Translations under genes and position numbers: made by a program
Source of the DNA: Oscillospiraceae bacterium
Lineage (GTDB): Bacteria > Bacillota > Clostridia > Oscillospirales > Oscillospiraceae
Length of the DNA: 61,997 nt
NCBI GenBank assembly: GCA_024691985.1
Contig: JAILNC010000126.1
Coordinates: 1 to 61,997, forward strand
Direction of reading: 5' to 3'
The notes under the pieces: generated by a model
Told to the model about the DNA's origin: nothing
Databases searched by the model: none
What the model saw: the letters and a program-made list of their open reading frames with translations, nothing else
Shown here: piece by piece, positions 51,777 to 59,914 of the stretch
Numbering within the stretch: position 1 is the first letter of the stretch
Layout: each line of letters opens with the position of its first letter

Positions 51777-53219
51777 ATGAAGACTTTGACAAAGATTTTG
51801 ACAGTGGTGGCGCTCGTTGTTCTCTGCGTCTCCCTGTTCACCCTGACTGCGTATGCGGCCACGGTCACCGACTACGTGAAAGCAAGTCCCGCCAGCTGCA
51901 CCAAGCAGGGCAACATTGAGTACTGGAAGGATGACGAGGGCAATTATTACGACTCGAACCCCGTATCCGGTGCTTCTGCGACCGGCGCGGTCGGCAAGGA
52001 AGTTGACGATACCTCCGGCCAGCTCGGCGGCTTCAGCGACACGCAGACGGGCCCTCTGGATCATGAGCTCAAAAAGCATCCTGCGAAGGCCAAGGACTGC
52101 GGCAACGGCATCCCCGGCAACATCGAATACTATCAGTGCCAGGTTTGCGGCAAGTGCTTTGATGATGATCAGGCGAGCACCGAGTATACCCCCAATGACT
52201 ACATCATTCCTGCGACGCACAGTGCCAGCCCCAGCGGCGGCTATCCCCCGACTTGCGATCAGCCCGGTCTGAAGGATTGGGACAAGTGCTCGGACTGCGG
52301 CAAGCTGATCGATGGCAACGGCAATCCTACCACTTGGGATAAGCTGGTCATCCCCGCCACCGGCGACCACGTCTTTTCGACCTGGACGGTCACCAAGGCG
52401 CCCACGAACGTGAGCCCCGGCATTCAGGTCTCCGTCTGCGACAACTGTGGTGTTGCCACGAAGGAAGAGACCATCCCCGCGCTCGGCATCGACGACGGTG
52501 AGGATATCTACTACGTCATCGCCACCCGCGACACCTGGATCCCCGGCGAGGAGCCGCTGACCTTCAGCTCTCCGCTGATCAAAAAGCTCAACACGCTTGG
52601 CCAGCCGGTCAACGCCAACTATGTCGGCGTCCGCATCGGCACCGACAGCCTGTACGAGAACAGCTACGACACCTATGACTTCTGGTCCTGGGATCAGTAC
52701 GTGATGCTCGGCGAGAAGACCATGAACAGCCTGGAGCCCGGCATTTACCGCCTGTGGATCTATGACCGGCTGCATCCCGAGGTCTACACCGACAGCTGCA
52801 CCTTCTGGATCCTTGACGTCCCGACGCTCGAGCCCTACAGCACCGACAAGCACGTCGTCAACAGCTCCAAGAGCCTGCGCTTTGTCGCCAGCGAGGAGAT
52901 CGATCCCAACACCGTCCGCGTCGGCAGCCGTCTGCTCTACGACTCCAGCGACTACTTCGTGAGCAATGACCGCAAGAACATCACCCTGAGCGCCGACTTC
53001 CTGAACAACCGCCAGACTGGCACCTACACCATCTCGGCGAAGACCAAGGACGGCCAGACTGTCAAGACCAACTTCTACATCCTGACGACCGCGCAGGCCT
53101 CCTCCTCGCCGCGCACCGGTGACGAGAGCCAGATCGGCCTGTGGGCAGCCTTCCTGCTCCTGTCCGGCGCTGCCGTGGTCGTGCTGGTCCCGAAGCTCCG
53201 CAAGACCGGCGTGAAGTAA
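51777..53219 (+). CDS. Sortase-anchored surface protein with CxxC domains
   Basis: 480 residues with a signal peptide (about 1-27, cut after AYA). The first half has repeated small domains with paired cysteines: CQVCGKCF, CSDCGKL, CDNCG, each near a PAT/PAL turn, a type frequent in clostridial cell-surface proteins. The second half is beta-rich. The C-terminus is a sorting signal: SPRTGDE (444-450), hydrophobic span, then KLRKTGVK. The ligand is unknown. GGAAGGGA precedes the ATG. Confidence 0.8.
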   Translation: MKTLTKILTVVALVVLCVSLFTLTAYAATVTDYVKASPASCTKQGNIEYWKDDEGNYYDSNPVSGASATGAVGKEVDDTSGQLGGFSDTQTGPLDHELKKHPAKAKDCGNGIPGNIEYYQCQVCGKCFDDDQASTEYTPNDYIIPATHSASPSGGYPPTCDQPGLKDWDKCSDCGKLIDGNGNPTTWDKLVIPATGDHVFSTWTVTKAPTNVSPGIQVSVCDNCGVATKEETIPALGIDDGEDIYYVIATRDTWIPGEEPLTFSSPLIKKLNTLGQPVNANYVGVRIGTDSLYENSYDTYDFWSWDQYVMLGEKTMNSLEPGIYRLWIYDRLHPEVYTDSCTFWILDVPTLEPYSTDKHVVNSSKSLRFVASEEIDPNTVRVGSRLLYDSSDYFVSNDRKNITLSADFLNNRQTGTYTISAKTKDGQTVKTNFYILTTAQASSSPRTGDESQIGLWAAFLLLSGAAVVVLVPKLRKTGVK

Positions 53220-53249
53220 GCGGGAACGCGCGAACTAACAAATAATCTC

Positions 53250-53280
53250 GAATCCCCCGCGCTGTTTGCGCGGGGGATTC
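53250..53280 (+). terminator. Terminator after the surface-protein gene
   Basis: GAATCCCCCGCGC pairs with GCGCGGGGGATTC, followed by TCTTT. Confidence 0.8.
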
Positions 53281-53297
53281 TCTTTGTGTTGCGCGGG

Positions 53298-53709
53298 CTG
53301 CCGGGGCGTCGGCCCTTGCGGGGTGTAGGGGTGATTGACGGATCGCGCGTATGCCTCGCCCGTCTCCCTGTAGGGGGCGGCGCCTCGACGCCCCGCGCGG
53401 TGCAATTTCAAGAAGATAAAGGATGTGCGGCGAATCCGTTGCTGGTGACGAATCCGCCGCACATTTTGCCGTTAAGGATACAGGATTCCGCCGGGCCGCC
53501 GGGGCGTCGGCCCCTACGGGGTGCGGGGGTGATTGACGGATCGCGCGTATGCCTCGCCCGTCTCCCTGTAGGGGGCGGCGCCTCGACGCCCCGCGCGGTG
53601 TAATTTCAAGAAGATGAAGAATGTGCGGCGAATCCGCTGCTGATGACGAATCCGCCGCACATTTTGCCGTTACGGATACAGGATTCCGCCGGGCCGCCGG
53701 CCCCTACGG
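53298..53709. repeat. Tandem array of a 198-bp repeat (two units)
   Basis: The same block recurs with a 198-bp period (GTGATTGACGGATCGCGCG at 53331 and 53529). Each unit holds TGTAGGGGGCGGCGCCTCG, a long palindrome built on GTGCGGCGAATCCG, and ends GCCGGGCCGCCGG..CCCCTACGG. A related single copy lies at 4.7 kb. The array runs into the end of the RAYT gene. It fills the gap; no gene seen. Confidence 0.85.
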
Positions 53710-54201
53710 ATTCGGGTAAAAACAATCCTCGCACCATTTTGCGGGATTTGTGTCGATGTAATTCCAAATCTCCCGATAATCGTCCTCGCCCCGGATGATG
53801 TGGTCATGGTAGGATCGCTGCCATATGTTTTTTCCCAATTCTCTGTTTGCCAGACGCTTCAATCCAGAGACGGCACTTGGTACAGCCGCCGTTGTAGGGG
53901 CCGACGCCCTCGGCGGCCCGGCGGCCTCCTCAACGCGCAGGATCAGGTGGATGTGATTCGGCATGATCACGTATTTGTCTACATGAACGCCGGGGATGTT
54001 CTCTGTGGACAGGATGTACTTCTCCACAACTTTGCCCGCGTGGGTCAGCACGGTCTGCGGGCCGCCGAAGGCGTCGGCCCCTACGGCGATTTCGGACAGG
54101 ACGCACTTTCGCTCATGTGTGCAGACCGTGACGAAATACGCCCCGGGCAAGCTGTAATCGTAGCCCGGCAGGCGGGTGCGCTTTCGCTGCGGAAGTTCCA
54201 T
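53704..54201 (-). CDS. REP-associated tyrosine transposase (RAYT, IS200-like Y1 family)
   Basis: A 165-residue HUH nuclease-type transposase. The HUH motif is in YVIMPNHIHLIL (about 79-90); the catalytic Tyr is probably in WQRSYHDHIIR. Lone copies of this family process REP palindromes. Two in-frame inserts, VGADAFGGP and AAGPPRASAPTTAAVP, are translations of the REP-like unit found around the gene. There are no IS ends. The last codons (FYPNP) lie in the repeat array. Confidence 0.85.
   Translation of the reverse strand: MELPQRKRTRLPGYDYSLPGAYFVTVCTHERKCVLSEIAVGADAFGGPQTVLTHAGKVVEKYILSTENIPGVHVDKYVIMPNHIHLILRVEEAAGPPRASAPTTAAVPSAVSGLKRLANRELGKNIWQRSYHDHIIRGEDDYREIWNYIDTNPAKWCEDCFYPNP
53894..53924. 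repeat. REP-like unit inside the RAYT gene (first)
   Basis: GTAGGGGCCGACGCCCTCGG followed by CGGCCCGGCGG; read through in frame by the transposase gene as part of a loop after the HUH strand. Confidence 0.75.
54059..54084. repeat. REP-like unit inside the RAYT gene (second)
   Basis: GGGCCGCCGAAGGCGTCGGC followed by CCCTAC, the inverse of the unit at 53894. Read through in frame near the transposase N-terminus. Confidence 0.75.
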
Positions 54202-54219
54202 CGAAGTATACCCCCCTCC

Positions 54220-54277
54220 TGTAGGGGCCGTTCACGAACGGCCCGAAAACGCGGGCGATTCGTGAATCGCCCCTGCG
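54220..54277. repeat. Double palindrome between comM and RAYT
   Basis: GGGCCGTTCACGAACGGCCC and GGGCGATTCGTGAATCGCCC in series, bounded by TGTAGGGG and CCCTGCGG. Confidence 0.8.
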
Positions 54278-54300
54278 GCATGGAACGAAAACCGTCTCCC

Positions 54301-55806
54301 TCACCACGTAAACGTGCGGTACTGGATCGCCTCGGCGATATGCGCGCTCTCGATCCGCTCCGCGCCCTCGAGATCGGCGATCGTGCGCGCGACGCGCAGG
54401 ATGCGGTCGTGGCTGCGGGCCGAGAGGTTCATCGTGTCGAAGGCCGCGCGCAGCAGCGCCTCGCTCTCTTCGTCGAGGGCGCAGAAGCTTCGGAGCTCCT
54501 TCGCCCCCATGCGCGCGTTGCACATCGCCCCGTCGCCGAAGCGCCCGCGCTGGACGCCCCGCGCCGCGTTGACGCGCTCGCGCACGGTCCCGGAGCTCTC
54601 CGCCGGTTCCCGGCGTCTGAGCTCCGTGAAGTCCAGAGCCGGGACCTCGACGATGAGGTCGATGCGGTCGAGCAGCGGGCCCGAGACCCGCGCGTGATAG
54701 CGGCGCACGTCGAACTCGCTGCAGCGGCAGCGGCCCGAGGGGTGCCCGTACCACCCGCATTTGCAGGGGTTCATGGCGCACACCAGCATGAAGCGGCTCG
54801 GATAGGTGACCGTGCCCGCCACGCGCGAGACCGTGACCTGCCCGTCCTCGAGCGGCTGGCGCAGCACCTCCAGCGCGTCGGAGCGAAACTCCGGCAGCTC
54901 GTCGAGGAAGAGCACCCCGTTGTGGGCCAGGCTGATCTCGCCCGGCCGCGGGGTGGAGCCGCCCCCGGCGAGGCCGGCGGCGGAGACCGTGTGGTGGGGC
55001 GAGCGGAAGGGGCGCAGCGCGACGATGGGCTGCTCATGGCTGGTCAGCCCGGCGACGGAGTGGATCTCGGTGCTCTCGAGCATCTCCTCCCGGCTCATGT
55101 CCGGCAGGATGCCTGGCAGGCGCTTGGCGAGCATGGACTTGCCCGAGCCCGGCGGCCCGATCATCAGCAGATTGTGCCCGCCCGCCGCGGCGATCTCCAG
55201 CGCGCGCTTGACGTTTTCCTGCCCCTTGACCTCGCTGAGGTCGGGCGCACCGGCGCGAAACAGCGCGGGCGCGGGGGCTTCGGCGGGGGAGAGCGCCGCC
55301 TCGCCGGAGAGGTGGGCGATCAGCTCGCGCACGGTTTTGACGCCGTAGACCTCCACGCCCTCGGCGAAGGCGGCCTCAGCCGCGTTCTCCGCGGGGACGA
55401 AGAGGCGGCGCAGCCCCTCGCGCTCGGCGGCGATGGCCATGGGCAGCGCGCCCTGCACGGCCCGCAGCTCTCCCGTGAGCGACAGCTCCCCGCAGAAGGC
55501 GGCGTCCTGCCCGGGGTGGGCGATCGCGCCGGAGGCGGCGAGGATGCCGATCAAAATCGGCAGGTCATAGACCGTGCCGATCTTCTTCGTGTCCGCGGGG
55601 GCGAGATTGACCGTCACGCGGCTCTGGGGGAAGCGGAAGCCGCTGTTTTTGACCGCGGCCCGCACGCGCTCGCGCGCCTCCTTGACCGCGGCGTCCGGCA
55701 GCCCGACGATATCAAAGCCAGGCAGCCCGTTGGAGATATAGACCTCGGCCCTGACGCCGTAGCCCCCGATCCCGCTGAGCCCGAGACTGTTGATGGTCGC
55801 AATCAT
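54301..55806 (-). CDS. comM: ComM/YifB-family Mg-chelatase-like AAA+ ATPase
   Basis: A 501-residue hexameric DNA helicase-type ATPase; ComM in other bacteria promotes branch migration during transformation. Order: N-terminal Lon-like fold (about 1-170), AAA+ with Walker A IGPPGSGKSMLAKRLPG (near 210) and Walker B GVLFLDELPEF, and a C-terminal Mg-chelatase domain with a CGWYG..GRCRC cysteine set. Start 55806 (MIATINSLG) lies 6 nt after AGGAGG. Both flanks carry related palindromic repeats. Confidence 0.9.
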   Translation of the reverse strand: MIATINSLGLSGIGGYGVRAEVYISNGLPGFDIVGLPDAAVKEARERVRAAVKNSGFRFPQSRVTVNLAPADTKKIGTVYDLPILIGILAASGAIAHPGQDAAFCGELSLTGELRAVQGALPMAIAAEREGLRRLFVPAENAAEAAFAEGVEVYGVKTVRELIAHLSGEAALSPAEAPAPALFRAGAPDLSEVKGQENVKRALEIAAAGGHNLLMIGPPGSGKSMLAKRLPGILPDMSREEMLESTEIHSVAGLTSHEQPIVALRPFRSPHHTVSAAGLAGGGSTPRPGEISLAHNGVLFLDELPEFRSDALEVLRQPLEDGQVTVSRVAGTVTYPSRFMLVCAMNPCKCGWYGHPSGRCRCSEFDVRRYHARVSGPLLDRIDLIVEVPALDFTELRRREPAESSGTVRERVNAARGVQRGRFGDGAMCNARMGAKELRSFCALDEESEALLRAAFDTMNLSARSHDRILRVARTIADLEGAERIESAHIAEAIQYRTFTW

Positions 55807-55840
55807 ATATGGCCTCCTGTACATGTTGATGGATGCTTGC

Positions 55841-55911
55841 CCGACCGTTCACGAACGGCCCGCCTGAAAGGTGCCGGATGTCCGGCACGGGCGATGCGTG
55901 AATCGCCCCTG
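55841..55911. repeat. Triple palindrome upstream of comM
   Basis: CCGTTCACGAACGG, GTGCCGGATGTCCGGCAC and GGGCGATGCGTGAATCGCCC in a row. Its first and last parts match the element downstream of comM. Confidence 0.75.
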
Positions 55912-55924
55912 CTCTCCGCAATCT

Positions 55925-55957
55925 TCAAAAAATCCGGAGACGCGGGGTCTCCGGATT
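55925..55957 (-). terminator. Terminator of aspS
   Basis: AATCCGGAGAC (55931-55941) pairs with GTCTCCGGATT (55947-55957); a T-run follows on the minus strand. Confidence 0.85.
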
Positions 55958-55969
55958 CTTGCGTTTTCT

Positions 55970-57751
55970 TTATTCCTCGACTTCGCCGACTACCGCGATG
56001 TGCAGTTCATCGAGCTGCTTGGGCGTGACCTCGCCGGGCGCGCCCATGAGCACGTCCTGCGCGTTCTTGTTCATCGGGAAGGGGATGACCTCGCGGATCG
56101 AATCCTCGCCGGCCAGCAGCATCACCATGCGGTCGACGCCCGGGGCGATGCCCGCGTGCGGCGGCGCGCCGTAGCAGAAGGCGTTGTACATGGCGGGGAA
56201 TTTCTTCTTGACGTCCTCCTCGCCGAGGCGCACCATCTCAAAGGCCTTGATCATGATCTCGGGGTCGTGGTTGCGCACCGCGCCGGAGCTCAGCTCCACA
56301 CCGTTGCACACCAGATCGTACTGATCGGCCGTGATGGTCAGCGGGTCGAGCTCGCCGCGCTCGGCTTTGAGCAGCACGTCCAGCCCGCCCGCGGGCATGG
56401 AGAAGGGGTTGTGGCAGAATTCGAGCTCGCCCGATTCCTCGCCGATCTCGTACATCGGGAAGTCGACGATCCAGCAGAACTCGTAGCGCTCCCTGTCCAT
56501 ATGCCCCGGCGCCGCGGCGCCGAGCATCTTGCGCAGCACGCCCGCGGTCTTGAGGCACTGATCGCGCTTGCCCGCGGCCACGCCGACGAGACAGCCGGGC
56601 GTGAGCCCCAGCGCCTCGACGAGGGCGTCCTTCCTGTCCGCGAGGAATTTGGATACGCCGCCGACTAGCTCGCCCTTTTCGTCCAGACGGAACCAGTAGG
56701 GCTTCGCGCCCGCCTGCACCTCCACGTCGGCGCAGAGCTTGTCGATCTGCTTGCGGGTCAGCGCGCAGTCCGTCACGACGACGGCTTTGACCGTGCTGCC
56801 CTCCGCGAAGGGGGCAAACTCCGTGCCCCGCACGAGCGTGCCCATGTCCTGCAGCTTGAGGTCGATGCGCAGATCGGGCTTGTCCGTGCCGTAGGTCTCC
56901 ATGCTCTCGAGATAGGGGATGCGCTTGAAGGGCGCGGAGGAGGCGATATCGTAGCTGCCGTATTTGGCGAAGATCGGGGGCAGCACGTCCTCGAGCACCG
57001 CGAACACGTCCTCCTGCGTGGCGAAGGCCATCTCCATGTCGAGCTGGTAAAACTCGCCGGGGGAGCGGTCGCCGCGCGCGTCCTCGTCGCGGAAGCACGG
57101 CGCGATCTGGAAATAGCGGTCGAAGCCGGAGGTCATCAGCAGCTGCTTGAACTGCTGCGGGGCCTGGGGCAGGGCGTAGAACTTGCCCGGGTGCTTGCGC
57201 GCCGGGACGAGATAGTCGCGCGCGCCCTCGGGGCTGGAGGCCGTGAGGATGGGCGTCGTGATCTCGAGGAAGCCGTGCTCCGTCATGGCCTGACGCAGCG
57301 CGGCCACGACATTGCAGCGCAGGATGATGTTCTTCTTGACCGCGGGGTTTCTGAGGTCGAGATAGCGGTATTTCAGACGCTGCTGCTCGTCAGCCTCGCG
57401 GCTGCGGTTGATCTCAAAGGGCAGCTCGTTGTAGCGGCAGCGGCCCAGTACCTCGATCTTGTCGGGCACGATCTCGATGTCGCCGGTGGGCAGCTTGGGA
57501 TTCTTGCTGGCGCGCTCGCGCACCGTGCCCGTGACGGAGATTGTGCTCTCCTTGTTGATAGCCTTGACCGCGCGCATCATGTCCTCGGTCTCGACGACGA
57601 CCTGCGTGACGCCGTAAAAGTCGCGCACGACCACGAAGGCGAAGTTGCTGCCGACCTCGCGGACATTCTCCATCCAGCCGACGATCGTGACCTGCTGTCC
57701 CACGTGCTCCATCCGGAGCTCGCCGCAGGTATGGGTTCTCATCTGTGTCAT
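55970..57751 (-). CDS. aspS: Aspartate--tRNA ligase
   Basis: A 593-residue class II synthetase of the bacterial type. N-terminal OB fold for the anticodon (about 1-110), then motif 2 (FRDEDARGDRSPGEFYQLDMEM), the bacterial GAD insert (about 290-410) and motif 3 (GAPPHAGIAPGVDRMVMLL). It charges tRNA-Asp; in many Firmicutes this type also charges tRNA-Asn. It follows hisS with a dispersed repeat between them. Confidence 0.95.
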   Translation of the reverse strand: MTQMRTHTCGELRMEHVGQQVTIVGWMENVREVGSNFAFVVVRDFYGVTQVVVETEDMMRAVKAINKESTISVTGTVRERASKNPKLPTGDIEIVPDKIEVLGRCRYNELPFEINRSREADEQQRLKYRYLDLRNPAVKKNIILRCNVVAALRQAMTEHGFLEITTPILTASSPEGARDYLVPARKHPGKFYALPQAPQQFKQLLMTSGFDRYFQIAPCFRDEDARGDRSPGEFYQLDMEMAFATQEDVFAVLEDVLPPIFAKYGSYDIASSAPFKRIPYLESMETYGTDKPDLRIDLKLQDMGTLVRGTEFAPFAEGSTVKAVVVTDCALTRKQIDKLCADVEVQAGAKPYWFRLDEKGELVGGVSKFLADRKDALVEALGLTPGCLVGVAAGKRDQCLKTAGVLRKMLGAAAPGHMDRERYEFCWIVDFPMYEIGEESGELEFCHNPFSMPAGGLDVLLKAERGELDPLTITADQYDLVCNGVELSSGAVRNHDPEIMIKAFEMVRLGEEDVKKKFPAMYNAFCYGAPPHAGIAPGVDRMVMLLAGEDSIREVIPFPMNKNAQDVLMGAPGEVTPKQLDELHIAVVGEVEE

Positions 57752-57771
57752 TTCCGATCTCCTTCCTTATA

Positions 57772-57911
57772 GACTTCCCCTTGAGGGGAAGCTGTCGCAA
57801 AGCGACTGATGAGGTGGAAGCAGAAGCCTCTGAGCGACTCCTTTCAGGCGATGAACAACACCTCATCCGCCCCGGTTTGCGAACTGGGGCACCTTCCCCT
57901 CGAGGGGAAGG
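57772..57911. repeat. Dispersed inverted repeat between hisS and aspS
   Basis: CTTCCCCTTGAGGGGAAGCTG at the left is answered by CACCTTCCCCTCGAGGGGAAG at the right, with inner ATGAGGTG and CACCTCAT. The right end touches the hisS stop. Confidence 0.8.
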
Positions 57912-57915
57912 CGGT

Positions 57916-59271
57916 TTATTCCCTGATCACGCAGCCCGCGTTCATTTCCGCCACGCGCCCGGCGATGTGCTTCCCGGCCTCCTCGGGCGTGAGCTTGATC
58001 TGCTCGCCCGACTGCATATCCTTGACGGAGACCAGGCCTGCGGCCTGCTCGTCCTCGCCGATGAAGACCGCGAAGGGCACGCCGATCCTGTCGGCGTAGC
58101 TCATCTTCGCCTTGAACTTCTTCTTCTCGCCGTAGAGCTGTGTGCGCACGCCCGCGCGCCTCAGCGTCGTCGAGACCGCGACGGCGTAGCCCAGCTCCTC
58201 GGTCATCGGCAGCACCAGCGCGTCGCAGGGCGCGGTGACGAGCTCGTCGGACAAAAGCCCCTGCTCGCCCAGCACGTAGAACAGCCTCGTCAGCCCGATG
58301 GAGATGCCCACGCCGGGCAGCTGCTTGTCGGTGTAGTACTCGGCCAGATTGTCGTAGCGCCCGCCCGAGCAGATGGAGCCGATCTCCGGGTGCTCGGTCA
58401 TCTCGGTCTCGTACACCGTGCCGGTGTAGTAATCCAGCCCGCGCGCGATCGTGAGGTCGACGGCGAAGTTCTCCTCCGGCACGCCGAAGTCGGCAAGGTA
58501 CTTGGCCACGGTGTTCAGCTCGTCCAGGCCCTGGTCGAAGACCTCGTCCATGCCGCGGTAGCGCTCGAGGGCGGAAAGCACCTCGGCGTTCGTGCCGCGG
58601 ATGGCCATGAAGTCCAGCACGTTTTCGGCCTTGCAGGGCAGCATCTTCACCTCGTCGATGAGCAGGAGCTTGACCTTCTCGGGCCCGATCTTGTCGATCT
58701 TGTCGACCGTGCGCATGATCTCCCCGGCCTTCTCCTGCATGCCGTTCATGCGGTAGAAGCCGTTTAAGAGCTTGCGGTTGTTGACGCGGATCCTGAACTT
58801 CTTCAGCCCCAGCCGCGTGAAGGTGTCGTAGATGATGGCGGGGATCTCCGCCTCGTTGAGGATGTCGAGCTTCCCGTCGCCGATCACGTCGATGTCGGCT
58901 TGATAGAACTCGCGGAAGCGGCCCCTCTGGGCTCTTTCGCCGCGGTAGACCTTGCCGATCTGGTAGCGGCGGAAGGGGAAGGAGAGCTCCGCGTAATGCG
59001 CCGCGACGTACTTGGCCAGCGGCACGGTCAGATCGAAGCGCAGCGCGAGATCGCTGTCGCCCTTCTGGAAGCGGTAGATCTGCTTCTCGGTCTCGCCGCC
59101 GCCCTTGGCGAGCAGGACCTCGGCCGACTCGATGACCGGCGTGTCCAGCGGCGTGAAGCCGTACAGGGAATAGCTCTCGCGCAAAACCTGCATCATGCGC
59201 TCCATCTTCATCTGCTGCGCGGGCGGCAGCTCCATGAATCCGGACAGCGTCCGGGGCGATACCTTTGCCAT
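57916..59271 (-). CDS. hisS: Histidine--tRNA ligase
   Basis: A 451-residue class II synthetase. Motif 1 region, motif 2 (RRYQIGKVYRGERAQRGRFRE), the histidine-specific ARGLDYYTGTVYE and motif 3 (GGRYDNL ... GVGISIGLTRL), followed by the anticodon-binding domain (about 360-440). GAAAGGAAACC precedes the ATG. No T-box features were seen upstream. Confidence 0.95.
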   Translation of the reverse strand: MAKVSPRTLSGFMELPPAQQMKMERMMQVLRESYSLYGFTPLDTPVIESAEVLLAKGGGETEKQIYRFQKGDSDLALRFDLTVPLAKYVAAHYAELSFPFRRYQIGKVYRGERAQRGRFREFYQADIDVIGDGKLDILNEAEIPAIIYDTFTRLGLKKFRIRVNNRKLLNGFYRMNGMQEKAGEIMRTVDKIDKIGPEKVKLLLIDEVKMLPCKAENVLDFMAIRGTNAEVLSALERYRGMDEVFDQGLDELNTVAKYLADFGVPEENFAVDLTIARGLDYYTGTVYETEMTEHPEIGSICSGGRYDNLAEYYTDKQLPGVGISIGLTRLFYVLGEQGLLSDELVTAPCDALVLPMTEELGYAVAVSTTLRRAGVRTQLYGEKKKFKAKMSYADRIGVPFAVFIGEDEQAAGLVSVKDMQSGEQIKLTPEEAGKHIAGRVAEMNAGCVIRE

Positions 59272-59298
59272 AATCTGGTTTCCTTTCAGGCAGTAAGA

Positions 59299-59331
59299 CG
59301 GGATGACGGCGCGAGAGCGCAGTCATCCCGT
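59299..59331. terminator. Hairpin between mgsA and hisS
   Basis: CGGGATGACGGCGC pairs with GCGCAGTCATCCCG; a T-run follows on the plus strand only. It may partly end the mgsA transcript or separate its mRNA from hisS. Confidence 0.4.
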
Positions 59332-59358
59332 GCAGTTTTTTCGGCTGATGCGGACCGC

Positions 59359-59763
59359 TTATCTCTTCTGCGGGTTGACGATGTTGCGCCAGTCGAGATC
59401 GCCGCGCCGCAGGCCCTGCACCAGCACCTCGGCCGTGGCCGCGTTCGTGGCGAAGGGGATTTGATATTGGTCGCACAGTCTCTCGATCTTGTTGATGTCG
59501 TCAAAGCCCTTGGGGTTGGTCGGGTCGCAGAAGAAGAGCACAAGGTCGATCTCGTTGAAGGAGAGCCTCGCGCCGATCTGCTGGGCGCCGCCCTGCTCCG
59601 CGTGCAGGTAGAGCGTGATGGGCAGGCCCGTGGCCTCCGCGACGAGCTTGCCGGTCACGTGCGTGGCGCACAGGTTGTGCTCGGCCAGGATGCCGCAGTA
59701 GGCGATGCAGAACTGGACCATCAGTTCTTTTTTCCGGTCATGTGCCATTAATGCTATATTCAT
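59359..59763 (-). CDS. mgsA: Methylglyoxal synthase
   Basis: Converts dihydroxyacetone phosphate to methylglyoxal and phosphate, a bypass of lower glycolysis. The 134-residue protein has the whole family core: IALMAHDRKKELM (start), ATHVTGKL, the phosphate-binding GGAQQIGARL and FFCDPTNPKGFDDI. It has its own promoter. It lies upstream of hisS on the same strand. Confidence 0.93.
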   Translation of the reverse strand: MNIALMAHDRKKELMVQFCIAYCGILAEHNLCATHVTGKLVAEATGLPITLYLHAEQGGAQQIGARLSFNEIDLVLFFCDPTNPKGFDDINKIERLCDQYQIPFATNAATAEVLVQGLRRGDLDWRNIVNPQKR

Positions 59764-59814
59764 ACGGGTACTCCGTTTCTCAGCGATTCACAGAAACACT
59801 CTCAATACGGCGTA

Positions 59815-59843
59815 ATTATAACCGCATCTTCCAGAAAATTCAA
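59815..59843 (-). promoter_or_regulatory. Promoter of mgsA
   Basis: TTGAAT (59843-59838), 17-nt spacer, TATAAT (59820-59815). Confidence 0.8.
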
Positions 59844-59914
59844 TCACCAAATGATAAAAAACCAAACTTTTTTGAAACAAAGTCAGAATTTTTGAAGGAA
59901 TATACAGTGTTTTC

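Noticed and set aside
53286-53603. 105-codon frame in the tandem repeat
   Set aside because: Its translation is the repeat unit read twice; no ribosome site.
53298-53709. CRISPR array
   Set aside because: The repeats are long (198 bp), only two units, with no spacer structure and no cas genes.
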